In this document: in pieces, positions 1-18,433 of the stretch
Layout: each line of letters opens with the position of its first letter
How positions within the stretch are numbered: position 1 is the stretch's first letter
NCBI RefSeq assembly: GCF_040807025.1
Contig: NC_090951.1
Span: 3,596,001 to 3,660,000 of the forward strand
Length of the DNA stretch: 64,000 nucleotides
Source of the DNA: Struthio camelus
Lineage: Eukaryota; Chordata; Aves; Struthioniformes; Struthionidae
Direction of reading: 5' to 3'
The notes under the pieces: generated by a model
Told to the model about the DNA's origin: nothing
What the model saw: only the letters and a program-made list of their open reading frames with translations
Database searches by the model: none
Program-made: the position numbers and the translations under genes

Positions 1-40
1 GCATTTACATGGTTAGTCCAATGCCACGGTCACAATATCA

Positions 41-7126
<7,086 letters not shown>

Positions 7127-7164
7127 CCTGCCGCGGCCCGCAGCCCCGCGGCCGCCGGACACCC

Positions 7165-7202
7165 GCCCCGGCCCCGGCCCCGGCCCCGGCCCCGGCCCCG
7201 GC
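7165..7202 (-). repeat. G4C2 hexanucleotide array in EMC8 5' UTR/promoter
   Basis: Six perfect tandem GCCCCG units on the plus strand read as a GGGGCC-type repeat in the sense direction of EMC8, about 40-75 bases upstream of its ATG. Its four-guanine runs could form a G-quadruplex in DNA, or in RNA if transcription starts upstream of it. Confidence 0.85.
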
Positions 7203-7379
7203 TCGTCCCCTCAGGCCGCCCGCCGGGAAGTGCCGCCAAGCGCCCGCCGGGCCGCCGCCAAGCGCCCGCACCACTGTCGCAAAAGGCAGGAACCAGCCCT
7301 CCAGCATCCCATCAGCCCCGCGGCAGGAGCCTTTCCCCTGCGGCCTCTCGCTGCCCCGCGCATCCCGGCGTGCCCCGCG

Positions 7380-7434
7380 TTTCCGGCCGGCGCCTCCTTC
7401 CGGTGGCGGGCGCGGCGTAGAGGACGGTCGGCAG
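7380..7434 (+). promoter_or_regulatory. COX4I1: Candidate COX4I1 core promoter with paired ETS (NRF-2/GABP) motifs and non-coding exon 1
   Basis: Two TTCCGG motifs (7381-7386 and 7399-7403 with flank) lie about 18 bases apart. Tandem ETS sites bound by NRF-2/GABP over the transcription start are an established feature of mammalian COX4I1 promoters. A possible first-exon donor, GGCAG followed by GTCGTC, lies at 7434/7435. The COX4I1 coding ATG is in the second exon, so a non-coding first exon must exist. Its exact start and end here are inferred. Confidence 0.45.
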
Positions 7435-7435
7435 G

Positions 7436-8227
7436 TCGTCGGGGGAGCCCGGGCGGCGGCGGCCGGGGAGCGGGGAGCGGGGCCGGGCCGGGTCGTCGCC
7501 TCGCGGGGCTGCAGCTCCGCCGGCTGTCAGCGAGACCCCACGTCCCCGGCGCGACGCCGTGCCGGGTGGGGCCGCCGCCGCGGTGACCGGGGGGGAGGGG
7601 GTCAGGCCCGGCGGGGCCCGGGGAGCGGCAGCGCGGGCCGGGGCCCGGTCTGGGGCTGGGCCGAGGGGCCGCACGGGCTGTCCAGGCTGCCCGTCTCAAG
7701 GTCACACCCGCTGGGGGCTCGCGGGCCTCGCGCTGGCAGCGAGGCTTTTCCAAAAAAACGGGTTTCTGTTTTCGCAGACGTCAGGCAGCTGCGGACAATC
7801 CCTGACAGCGAGCAGCGATGCTGCTCCGGGCCCGCGCTGGCGGTGGCACGTCGGAGAAACCGTTAGCTCGGTGTGCCGCTCCTGTGCGCACGTTTGCATT
7901 GCTGAAGGTGCTCTTCAGTGGAAGCCAGATGCCCTCAGGCTTATGTGACGGAGGGTTTCTGGCTTGCAGTGAACAGGTCTGAGCTCAAACACGGGCGTCT
8001 GCTGGGAAAAGGGGGAGAGGAAAAAGGCTCCTCCTGGTAACTGTAGTTGGGGAGCAGCAGTGAAAATCCAGCCATGAAATGTGTGATATGCTGTCCTTCA
8101 GAGAAGGATCAGCAAACCTGTAGATTAGTTTTCGTATCCACACGAGGCAAAAGTGGTTTTACTTCAAATTAATGTGCAATTTTGATGTCTACATGTGGCA
8201 GTGATTTACTTGTGTTCTTCCTGACAG
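7436..8227 (+). other. COX4I1 intron 1
   Basis: The rest of the CpG island tails off by about 7,700. After that comes ordinary non-coding sequence up to the TTCCTGACAG acceptor before the ATG exon. No other feature is seen. Confidence 0.6.
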
Positions 8228-8228
8228 G

Positions 8229-11200
8229 ATGTTGGCTTCAAGGGCATTTAGTCTCATTGGCAAAAGAGCCATTTCCACTTCCATCTGCATGAGAGGACAT
8301 GGACAGGGTAGGTGGCATCTGCTTCCTCTTTAGAAATGACAGTGAGATAAGCACTTTACAGAAGAACATAAAACACTGCTCTTAGGAGCTTTAAACTTGA
8401 TTAGGAGAGCTTTCTTTGCCAAATTCACGGTGATTCCTCATGTTAAATGAAGCAATCTAAGATGCGGTAAAGAGTGTTTAGAAATACAATGTGGGAGGGA
8501 ATTGGAGTGGTTAAGGACATTAGGCCACTAATGTTTTTACACGAGAACTTGATGTGTTGTAACTTCAGGAGACAAATAACATGAATTTTGTCCAAAAGAT
8601 CTGAATAAGACGTAGGGAGGTTCAATAGTTCTGCGTTCATGTTTTTGTTTGCCAAATGCAGCTTTTTAGCAGCATGCACTTGCCCAGGAATCCATTTCTG
8701 AATGTGCTCGCAGTGGTGTTTCCTGACCCAGCAGAGGCTTAGCATCTTTTCTGCAGCTTTTAGCTAGGAAGTGTGTTTGGCTAAAGACAGGAGCAGGGAA
8801 GGCTGGGGGTTATTGAGGCTGGTTTCCTGGCCTGGTGGTGGCATTTGTCTGATCTGATTGGTGTCTTTGCCGGTAGAGGGCATTGCGGACGTACAGGCAG
8901 AGATAGCTGTAGAGGGGGGCATTGTAGGAGCAAAGGTCTTGGCAGGAACTAGAACGGAAAAAGTGTAGGGGGCTTGAGATATTTAGAAAGGAAGATAATC
9001 AGTGCGACACTTGGAAACAGAGGAGTCTTAGAGACTTATACTTTAAAGTAATTTTTGGTATTATATTTTATGTAGATCCCCTAGTATTATTCTTACACTC
9101 TTAAAACAGCACTCATTCTAAGAAGTATCTCTTTTCCCTCTTTCTGTGCCGTAAACGTGGACAAGACTAACTGGCCAGATGGGATCCGAATATATCGTCT
9201 GGAACTGTTTTCCCTTCTGGACTCCTTAACTATCGTTGGTTTCTTGAATTGTACTTTTTTCCCCATAGTAACTGGTAGGAGATGTTTGTGTAGAAGTCAG
9301 AAACTTGAGTCAGCGTCTCTTCTGTTTCTGTACGCAGCTGGTGTTGTGAAAGCAGAGGACTTCAGCCTTCCAGGATACACCGATCGCCGTGATGTTCCCC
9401 TGCCTGAAGTGGCCTTTGTAAGGGATCTCTCTGCTCAGCAGAAGGCTCTGAAAGAAAAGGAAAAGGCATCATGGACTGCTCTGTCTGTTGATGAGAAAGT
9501 TGAATGTAGGTAGTGGGAGCTTTAGATAGACCTTACAGCTAACGATAATGTGCGCTAATCTGTTACATGTGCTTTATTGATGACTCTCTTATTGGAAAGA
9601 CAGCCATGGAAGGCAGCTCTAGGCTGCTCTTAGGCCCTGCTCTTTTAAATGGATCTGTAGGCAGAGACTGGAGCCAAGAAGGAGCCATTAAATATGGTGG
9701 AGCTCCTCAGGTATGCACAAATGGAGATCAGTGTAGTCTTCTGTAGCTGGATTCTTAATGCTATTTCAGCAACTCAGATGCACCTGACATCACGTGGTAG
9801 ATTTGACATAAGGAATCTAGCTAGCAATTGGTAAAAGTTCAGCAGTTTCTTCTTCTTTAAAAAAAACTTTTATATTTCTTTCTTGGTTCCCATCTGTTGC
9901 AGTGAAGAGACTTTCTTCTGGGTTGTTGCTAACAATATGTGATTGTATTAGTTCAGTTGAGTAAAATGAACTATGTATAATTTGAATGTTACTGGTTGCT
10001 GACCTCAGCATTACAGAATTTCAGCTCATTGAAGTGTCAAGCCAGTGTTCTGACTTGCAGATGAAACTGTATCATCTTTTCTGGCTGCTGTCATGCTGTG
10101 CAAGTGATACCGTGTTGTGTGGCATCTCGTGTCTTCCCGTGTCAAAGTGAGAAGGTGTAAAACTGAGTTTCTGGAACTCCTCAGACGTTCATTAGCCCTC
10201 TCCAGATCTAACGCTGTTTTGAACTGCAGAGTATTGAGGTGCGGGTCTTACTGGCAGAGCTGACAGCAGCCTTTTTAGATGAAAGCATTTCTGTTCAAAT
10301 GATTTGTGCAAGTGAGATTTATGGTAAATAGCCATACTCGGAATTGTGGGGAAGGAAGGAAAGCTGTATTTCTCCTTCTGCCAGGCCTAGTATGCGACTT
10401 CAGCGCAACTTCACAATCATACTTGTTTGTATAAAATAGCGACTAACTCTGACTTTACTGATGAGGGGATGGTGAAACACAACTTGTTTACTTTGGCACG
10501 AGCGTCAAGGTATTGGCATATTCAAGAGCTATTTTTACTTCCTTTCCATTTCAGACAGCTTTAGACTTTGGTCATCTCCTGCTGGACCCTGTCTTGTTGC
10601 CTGCATGTTGCAGGAAAAAATGAAATAAATGGTTTGATGTTTTCTTTCCCCCTCCCCCTCCCCCTCCCGCCCCAGTGTATCGTATCAAATTCAATGAGAG
10701 CTATGCAGAAATGAACAGAGGATCAAATGAGTGGAAGACTGTCCTCGGTGGAGTACTGTTCTTTCTTGGCGTAACTGGTCTCTTCCTTGTTTGGCAGAAA
10801 ATGTATAGTAAGTAAATGGCTTATAGTTACAACTCTTTTATTTGAGACAGGTATCAGTTAATATGGAATGCAAAATTTGAAAATCTTCCATAAGCCGCTT
10901 GGGAATTCAAAATGTTGCATGGAGAGCCATACTGGTGACTGCTTGGCAATTGCTGTTTGCTGTCCTTTTAAAACTCAATTCTGGAATTGTGGCTTAATGG
11001 ATGTAAGCAGGTGCGTAGCTTAAATATTCAGAAAGTTGATTGTAGAAATGTGACGTTGGTGGACAGAGTTTTGAGGGGAAGAGAGGAAAGGCAGATGAAA
11101 GAGTAGGGGTGTACTAATGGTCCTAGAGCTTCCCGTCTCTGTGAAACCTGGTATCCCAAAAGCTTATTGCCTTCCTGGTAGTAAAAGTTTGGGGCTTTGC

Positions 11201-11720
11201 CATGTCTGGCTTCCTGCCCACGAAAAGATCCTACCTGGAGCGAGCCCTCCAGTTGCCACGAGGCAGCGTGTGCAGGTAAATGAGCTGTTATCAGTCTTCA
11301 GTCTTTATCTGCTCACAATGAAGGTTAGGAGAGGGAGTCATCTTTGTACCCGTTTTTACTGATTAAGGAAACTGTTAGAGACGCAACAGAGGAGTTTGAC
11401 TGGTCCAAGCTCAACACCTCAAAATCAGATTTAGGAAACCTGAGTTTAAGCAGGTGCTGGCACATATGTGATCAACACTGATTGCTTCAGGGGAAAAAGC
11501 TTTCCATTAGTGAAACTTGTACGTCTGCTCCCAGCTTGTCCTTCTTGTATCACAGTGTAATTCCCCCTGCTTTTGAATTGCAGTGTATGGTCCTATTCCC
11601 CACACCTTCTCTGACGAGTGGTTGGCAACGCAGACGAAGAGAATGTTGGACATGCGGATTAATCCTGTTGAGGGCATCTCTTCCCAGTGGGATTTTGAGA
11701 AGAATGAATGGAAAAAATGA
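8229..11720 (+). CDS. COX4I1: COX4I1, cytochrome c oxidase subunit 4 isoform 1, mitochondrial
   Basis: This is a nuclear-encoded regulatory subunit of respiratory complex IV in the mitochondrial inner membrane. The coding exons are 8229-8307 (exon begins 8228), 9338-9505, 10676-10807 and 11584-11720 (TGA 11718-11720); phases 1, 1 and 1 join cleanly. The product is 171 aa, against 169 in human. The N-terminus [19 protein letters not shown] is a basic, serine-rich mitochondrial presequence. The mature part has family blocks [31 protein letters not shown] and [10 protein letters not shown], then a transmembrane helix about residues 102-121 ending in WQK, then [16 protein letters not shown] and the C-terminal [10 protein letters not shown]. 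The residue at the last junction is Met where human has Val (A plus TG). The acceptor before exon 4 has a C-rich tract of repeated CCCCCT. The head-to-head EMC8 partner supports isoform 1 rather than COX4I2. Confidence 0.97.
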
Positions 11721-11850
11721 AGCAACTCAGTGGAACCTGCTCTGCTTGAATATGAAATGATTCCATCACCTGTGCGTGACCTCGTTGCTTATGTACTGGA
11801 ACAACCTCCACCTAAATAGATGCTAATAAATGTCCGGTTAACTTGAAAGT
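11721..11850 (+). terminator. COX4I1: COX4I1 3' UTR and polyadenylation signal
   Basis: The short 3' UTR holds a canonical AATAAA at 11825-11830, about 105 bases after the stop. Cleavage is expected near 11845-11850. This fits the very short 3' UTR usual for COX4I1. Confidence 0.8.
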
Positions 11851-14680
11851 TTGCTTTTATTGGTCTTCAAATGCTTTTGTTGTGATTGTAATTTGTGATG
11901 CCATTTGCTGAGGAGCAAATTCTTTCCAAATAATCTTACAACAGTTGATACATGAACAGCGTTAAAGAGAATGAAACACTTGTGTTTCTCAGGAGAAAAA
12001 CAAGATTAAAGTTAGTTTGAAAAGTTTCAGTATTTGATCTTGCATTTATTACCCTGGCACTGAAACAGTAACATTTCACTTGGCTCTGCAGTGAGTTTTG
12101 TTGAGTCTTCAGCCTAGATAGCCTGCTGTTCTGGTGCTATGTTCTCAGCAGAAACTCTGTCTGGAAAATAAAAAAAGTATCTAGTGTTTCTGGGGCACAG
12201 CCTGAAGCCTTACACTGTGCAAAGATCTGAACTACATGTAAGGTAAACGGATCCCGACTCCTGGGGAGGCTCAGTGTCCCATAACTTGATTCCAAAAATA
12301 GCATGTCAGCGCTCCAGAAGGCAGTGGTATGAGTCAAACTGCTCAGGTTATTTGATGGAGATAAATGCTGCTCCATTCTTTTTGTAAAGGGAACTTGGCT
12401 CAAAATTCCAGTTCCTCTCAGCTTCTGCTTCCAACTGAACAACATGGGCAGGCTGCAGACCTCACTCCATACTGCAGCATCGCTTGCAGACTGGAGTGAG
12501 GAGGAGAGAATAAATAGATCTAGCTCGGACAAGAATAGGCTTGGATGAAAATCTAGGATACGCTTTGTGCCTTGCCTCTCCTCTAAAGTGACAAAATGGG
12601 CAGAGAGGGTAGCTGCAGTTGGGGGAAGGGAAAGAAACGCCACAGGTAGTGGGAACATCTGGTATCTCCTTTTAGGAAATGTAATGGTGTGAACAAGATC
12701 TGGTTCAGAACTGTTTGACATGGCTTAATGTTTTTCAGGGCCTGAAATAAGAAGGATGGCACCTCTGTATTTGCTGTGCTCTGTTGGTAGCTGCTTAGGG
12801 TTATCTCCCCCAGCATTGATGTGTGTCCTAGGCTTTCTGAAGGCAAACTGCAGGCCTTTGATTTAAAAATGGGCCTCCAAAGATCAAATCTACCTTTGAA
12901 AAAACAGCTTTGAGTTCAGTTTGTTCTTCCTGATTACTGAACAGTCATGGGTTTAAACCTCTTTGTAAGTATTTAGCTGCCATGGCAGAAAGCCTAGGGA
13001 CTCTTCAGTCCTTAGTCGCTTCTGATGCTCTGGTGTGTCAGGAGCTGGTCAGCCTTTCCGCTTCAGTAAAGGAACTTTCAGGGGAAGATGTTTCAAAGGT
13101 GAGATGATTCAGTGGGATTTAAGTGATGAGCTCCCCTTCCTGCTTCTGAAAGATCCTTTACGTAAAATGTTTGTCTCCAGAGTACCGAGAAGGATATTAT
13201 TAAGATGACTGCGGTGGAGTTGGCTTAGTTTCTTATGGTGGTAAAACCAACAGCTGAACTATGTTGTCTTTAACCTGGCAACAGCATGATAACAAATGCA
13301 ATTTGAAGTGCCTTTAAATGTCATCCTAAGGTTGTGCTGTTGTTTTCTGTGTCAGTATTTGTTCAATGACTGCAGAAAACTGCTTGAAGTGTGGGAAATG
13401 ATTTCATTTACTGGATTTGGGAAGTGAAATGATGACAGGGAAATATCTTTTGACTTAGGCTTCCAGTCTGGCTAGGTTCCCTGGAATTCAGGGTAACCTA
13501 GATTTCACCTTGTTGCTGCAACACAGATATATGATGACTGCAGGGTTTTCGCTACTGTAGAGGTTTGCTTTTGCTCATTCTTCATACAGCTCATGCTTCT
13601 GACAGGCTAATAACATTGATGTGGGAGGGGCCTGGCATATCTGTTTTGAAAATTGACATTTTGAAGCGCGTGTGGGAATTACAGTGCTGCTTTAGAGCTG
13701 GTGTTATCTCCCTTCCTGGAGGGAGGGGAGATGGGCTTACCCTAAATGCTCCATTAGCTGCACATCACTCCTGCCGCATTGATTTTTCAAGGTAAATGCC
13801 TTGTTCTGAATTCTGATCTCATTCCCTTGAGCGTCTCCTCTTTAGGAGGAATTAGTGTGGCCGGGAGAGGAATCCTGGTGCCTTCAGAGCTTATATCAGA
13901 CTGTAGCATTGCTGACTGAGAGGCAGCCCCGAAAGGAGCATGGAGAAAGAAAGAAAGGCTGAGCTGTGTGTCTTGTGTCCCTGCTCTCTGCACCGCCTGA
14001 GCAGCGTGGCCCCTCGGAGCAGAGAGTGATGCCCTGAGCACATCCCCAGGAAAGTGGTTCGGGAAGGGGACGGGCTGCTGCAGCGGAGAAGTGACTGCAT
14101 TCGGGAAGGTGCCTGCTCATTGCAGTGGAAATCTGCCCAAGCTGGCCCTGCTGCTCCAGACCTTGCTAGAACCCACAGAGAAAACACCCGCGCGCTCTGC
14201 CCACCAGCGCTGAGCCCGGCAGGGATGCACGCCGCCTGCTGCCAACATCCCTGGGATGAGGCAGTTCTTCATCCCTGGCGTCCCCCTCTTCATCCCTCCC
14301 CAAAAGGCTGAGCGTCAGTGAAAGCCCCAGCGAGCCAGGGAGTCCGGAAGAGAAACCTGAGCCTCACCGCAGCCCCCGATCCTTATTTCGTCCTTTCCTA
14401 CCCTGCAGCAGCCGCGCTCCTCAGTCCTCCTTCACCCAATAGTGCCGCAGCAAAGACCTAGGGAGCAGCTTGCAGCCGGTAAGTGGGCTGAGTTTGCTGG
14501 GGCTCTGCACACTCCCTTGCCGGTGCATGCTCCCCCTTTCCTTGGATCTTGACAGTGGGACACGCTGTTGGGGAGAGGTGGATCTCACTAGTCCTGTCGG
14601 GGATTTTTTGGGTGTTTATTTGCAGGTACCCTTGGATACCGAGAGGCCGCCTGAGTCCTGACTGTGGGGAGAGAAAGACC
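11851..14680. other. Intergenic region between COX4I1 and DUSP22-like gene; probable promoter side of the latter
   Basis: No coding gene is supported. CpG density rises from about 13,950 to 14,450, which is where the promoter and a non-coding first exon of the phosphatase gene might lie. A TTTGCAG acceptor-like site at 14625 could start the exon that carries its ATG. I could not fix a transcription start. The open frames in the interval look like chance frames. Confidence 0.5.
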
Positions 14681-17600
14681 ATGGGGAGTGGAATGAGCAA
14701 GGTACGGGAAGGACGGCAGGACGGGGCCAGCGCGCTCCTCCTTGGCAGCATCTTTTTGCTGCTATCCAGGGGGAGGCTCGTTCCCAGGCTGCGACAGTGC
14801 CCTAGATGCAACCGGTTGCATCTTCCTTTTGTCTTTCCCCTTCAAAACTTTGAGCATTTGAGAAAGGGAATTTTCCACATCCATTTAAAAGCGAACAGCG
14901 ATCCCTGGATTTATATTCAGGGTGATGAGCTAAGTGCTGAAGTGTGTTTAAAAAGTGACAGCTGGCTTTAGGTCCCTTGGGTGGTGAAGCCCTGGCGCTA
15001 GTGTCCTCAGGGCTAACGCGGGCCCCTTGGAGCCTGCTGGACTGCGATCCAAAATTACTGGGGTGCGTGCGGGGAAATTTCCTTCCCTTGTCACCTCTGA
15101 GACACCTCTGTGCCTGGGGACAATGCATGCAAACGGGCCAAGTGGGGTTTTACTGATGGTTGTTGCTCAGCTGAACTTCAGGGCTGGCAGAGGGGATTGA
15201 TTTCTGTTTGTATCCTCAAATAACTGCTCAGTACATGTGTTATCCAACTTAAAATTAGACCCTGGAACAACAGCAGAGACACCAGATCAGGAGGAGCTCT
15301 CTCTGGGCAGCTCTGCTGCGGTTTAACACGGGGGTTTCAACCCCTGTGGCCGCTGGCCACCCCAGGAAGTGGCTCCGGCTGCCTCTGCGCTGGTGCTGCG
15401 GGTCCCAGCGCTGTGCTGGGGCTGACACCTTTGCATTGCACCATCCGGCTTGGCCTTTGCGAGACGCGGGGCTCAGCATCCTCCTTTTAGCTGGTCTCTC
15501 GTATAGAGCCAGGCACGGGGCTGGAAATGGGGAAGGCAGTCGACAGCATTTACCAGGCTTTCAGAGGGTTAAAGGTGTGTTTTACGTACAGAACGCAATT
15601 GCTGCTGTACAGCACTCGCCGGGATAACTCGGAGCCATCTCTGAGCTTTTTATTACTCCTCTGGGTAACAAAAATTAATAAATTCCTCTTCGGCCGTCAG
15701 GCTCAGAGCACAGCTCTTGGTGTGCATGCACCTCGGTACCTGCACCGGGGAGCTCGGTGGTCCTGCAGGGTGCTGCAAAGAGTCCTTTGGGTTCTCACGG
15801 TGCGATTCCTTGTTAGTAGACTGTTCTCCTTTTTTTTCTGCCCTGGGGATATGAAATGCCCCCACGTACTGCTCACCGAGTTTGTTACGCACAGCGCATG
15901 TCCTTTCATATCATTGCACTTACTGCAATGGCTTTCTGCAGTTCAAAATAAAATACATCTAAGGTTTTGCTGTGTTGGGGGCAGAGCCGTTGACCGAATC
16001 CAGGTGTTTGCACCCCAGATATTGTAAATAAAGGAGCACGGCTTCTCCCTCCAGCTCGTGTCTCCCGTTACATGTACGACTTGCCCGCTGGCAGCGTTGG
16101 CGTGAGACCCCAGCCCCCAACGGGCCGGGGAACAAGTGCACAGCTGGTCCAGGGCAAGGATGTTTGCTGCCAGCTTAGCATCCGTGTGTTTGGATGAACG
16201 ACCCGGGGAGTGCAAAGGTCCTTTGCCGAGGTGCGGAGCGAGCGGACTGCAGCCTCGAGAGCAGGTTGGCGGCGTTTTAAGCGTTCGTGGCCTCGGGAGC
16301 TGGTGCAAGGACTTGGCGCTGCTTCGTGGGGCCGGCGGTGCAGGCTGAGGATGTGCGTCTGGCCTCCAGGCCTGAGCTGCCAAGCCCCCCTCTCTGCTAG
16401 GAAAACCTTTCTGCAGCCTCTCGAACAGGGTTTCTTCTGCCGGAAGGGTGCAAACAAATCTTATCGGGAACCAGCTCTTCTTTTCCATGCCTCTAGAAAT
16501 GGCTCTAGCAGGTTATTACACTCCATAAATAGGCCAAATTGTCCCTCTTTCTTTTTTGTAGCCAACAGCAGAGAGTGGGAGACAGAATTTGCACACTCAG
16601 AGGCACTTACCACAGCATCCCGGCCAGAGAAGCATTATAAATAGCCCGTGCTATTTATAATAAATTTATAATGCACATCTATTCCCAGCTGGCAGAGGCA
16701 ACCTTTGAAACTATTTGGAAGAGGCAGTTGCTATAGAAAGGCAAAGCAAAGCTGCGGGCCGGCCTCTGCTTGTCCCTTGGGGTCCAAGTCCCCCGTGGCG
16801 GCCAGGTCGGGCTCCTCGTGCTCCAGGGGCCCCGTGCCGGCAGGTCCCGTGTGCCCTTTGAGCCACACCTCGCCGGCGGAGGCTCCGGGGTGACCTGTCT
16901 GGGGAATCCAGCTCCCAGCAGGACCTTTCCATTAGCAGCATGACCAAGGGACAACATGCAAGCTGGGAAACCCATCCTCAGCATATGTACTGAGTTTTCC
17001 TGAGCTCTGCGCTCCTGGAAGGGTTTGCTCTGCGTCTCGCACCTGCAGGAGTTTTGGCTGGGCTCAAGCTGGCGCCGTCGGTCTGGTAACGAAGACGGTT
17101 TGTTGATTAGGTGCTTAGTCCATAACTGCCTGGGGGAGTTTGCTGCCGGAGGCCTTGATCCTGCGTGTGCGAGTAGCACGTGTGCAGCTTGATGCTTCTG
17201 AACAACTTTCTGCGTGGTGTTAGATTAAGCAAATGTGTTTGCTTGTGGGTTTGGGAAGCAGGAAGGAGAATCTGGTGAAAGGAGGAACGACACTTTGCTT
17301 TCCTCTCTGGTCCCCTGGGCATCTATAACCCCAGTGGCCAACACGGTTGGCTCTTTTAGGCTGCAAGGTTGCTTTTCCCCCCAGGGAGCTGTCTGGGCCT
17401 CTCTGCTCTGGAGGAAGGAGAAATCCTGGGTCAGGTCCTCAGGAGTCCTCCCGTCTCCATCATGCAGGGACGCGTGTTGCACCTGATGCTGTCTGAAATC
17501 TCCTTTTTGTCTCTTCCCAGGTGGTTAAAGGCCTCTATCTCGGGAACATCCGGGGTAAGTGCGTTTCTCTGCTCCACCTCCTTCACGCACGCTGCATTTG

Positions 17601-18395
17601 CTCTGCGCGAGTCACCGGTGCAGCGGGTGCCGGAGGGCCCCTCTCCTCCCCAGGCTGGGATCTCGGTCATTTCAAGATCCTCCGATCCTGGAAATCAATG
17701 TTTTGAAAACTGCAGCTGGCACTATGGAAAAGGGTGTTTCCACGTCCCTTTTTCAGCCCTCCCTTCACGCCTTGCAGAAAATCCTGTTTCTTTGGGAGGC
17801 TCCCTGCGGCTGCTCCCGCTTGGGGACCTCGGGGCCTTCCGGAGAACCAAAACACTGGAACAGCCCCATCCCAACTGCAAGTCCAGGGTGTCCCCATGTA
17901 AACAGGAGCAGTGCTGGCCCTGGGGAGGGGCTGTCCTCGGGGACCGGCAGTCACCGAATGTGCCTGGGCGCTCAGGGCCCGATCTCCCGGCTGCAAACCT
18001 CCCTGTGTTTGCTGAGATAATGTTTACAGCCAGGGCCAAAGCTGGGCTTTCCTGGTCCAGCGTCCAGGCCTCCAGCTCCATGCGGCCGGGTTTCACCTAC
18101 GCAGCAGGACACAACTGCCTTTTCCAAGTTAGCAGGTTCGCTTCTGATTTCAGTGGTGGTTTTAGGAGCTGCCTTGCCTGCCGACCATCCAGTGGTGGTC
18201 GTTGCTTTGAAGGAGGTGCCTTGCAGTGCCTCTGGGCTGACAAATGCTCTACGAACTCTGGGGAGAGAAAATCATCCTGCCCCAGCAGAAGAAATACCTT
18301 TTTATTCTGATGAGCAAATTTCCCTTGCTGGAGCTTGCCTTGTTGCCTGGTGTTTTAGTGTCTCTCTGGAAAGGCCGAGCGGATACTCTGCAAGG

Positions 18396-18433
<38 letters not shown>

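Noticed and set aside
18399-18430. (AT)n as a functional TATA element
   Set aside because: It is a plain 16-unit dinucleotide repeat inside an intron, with no promoter context.
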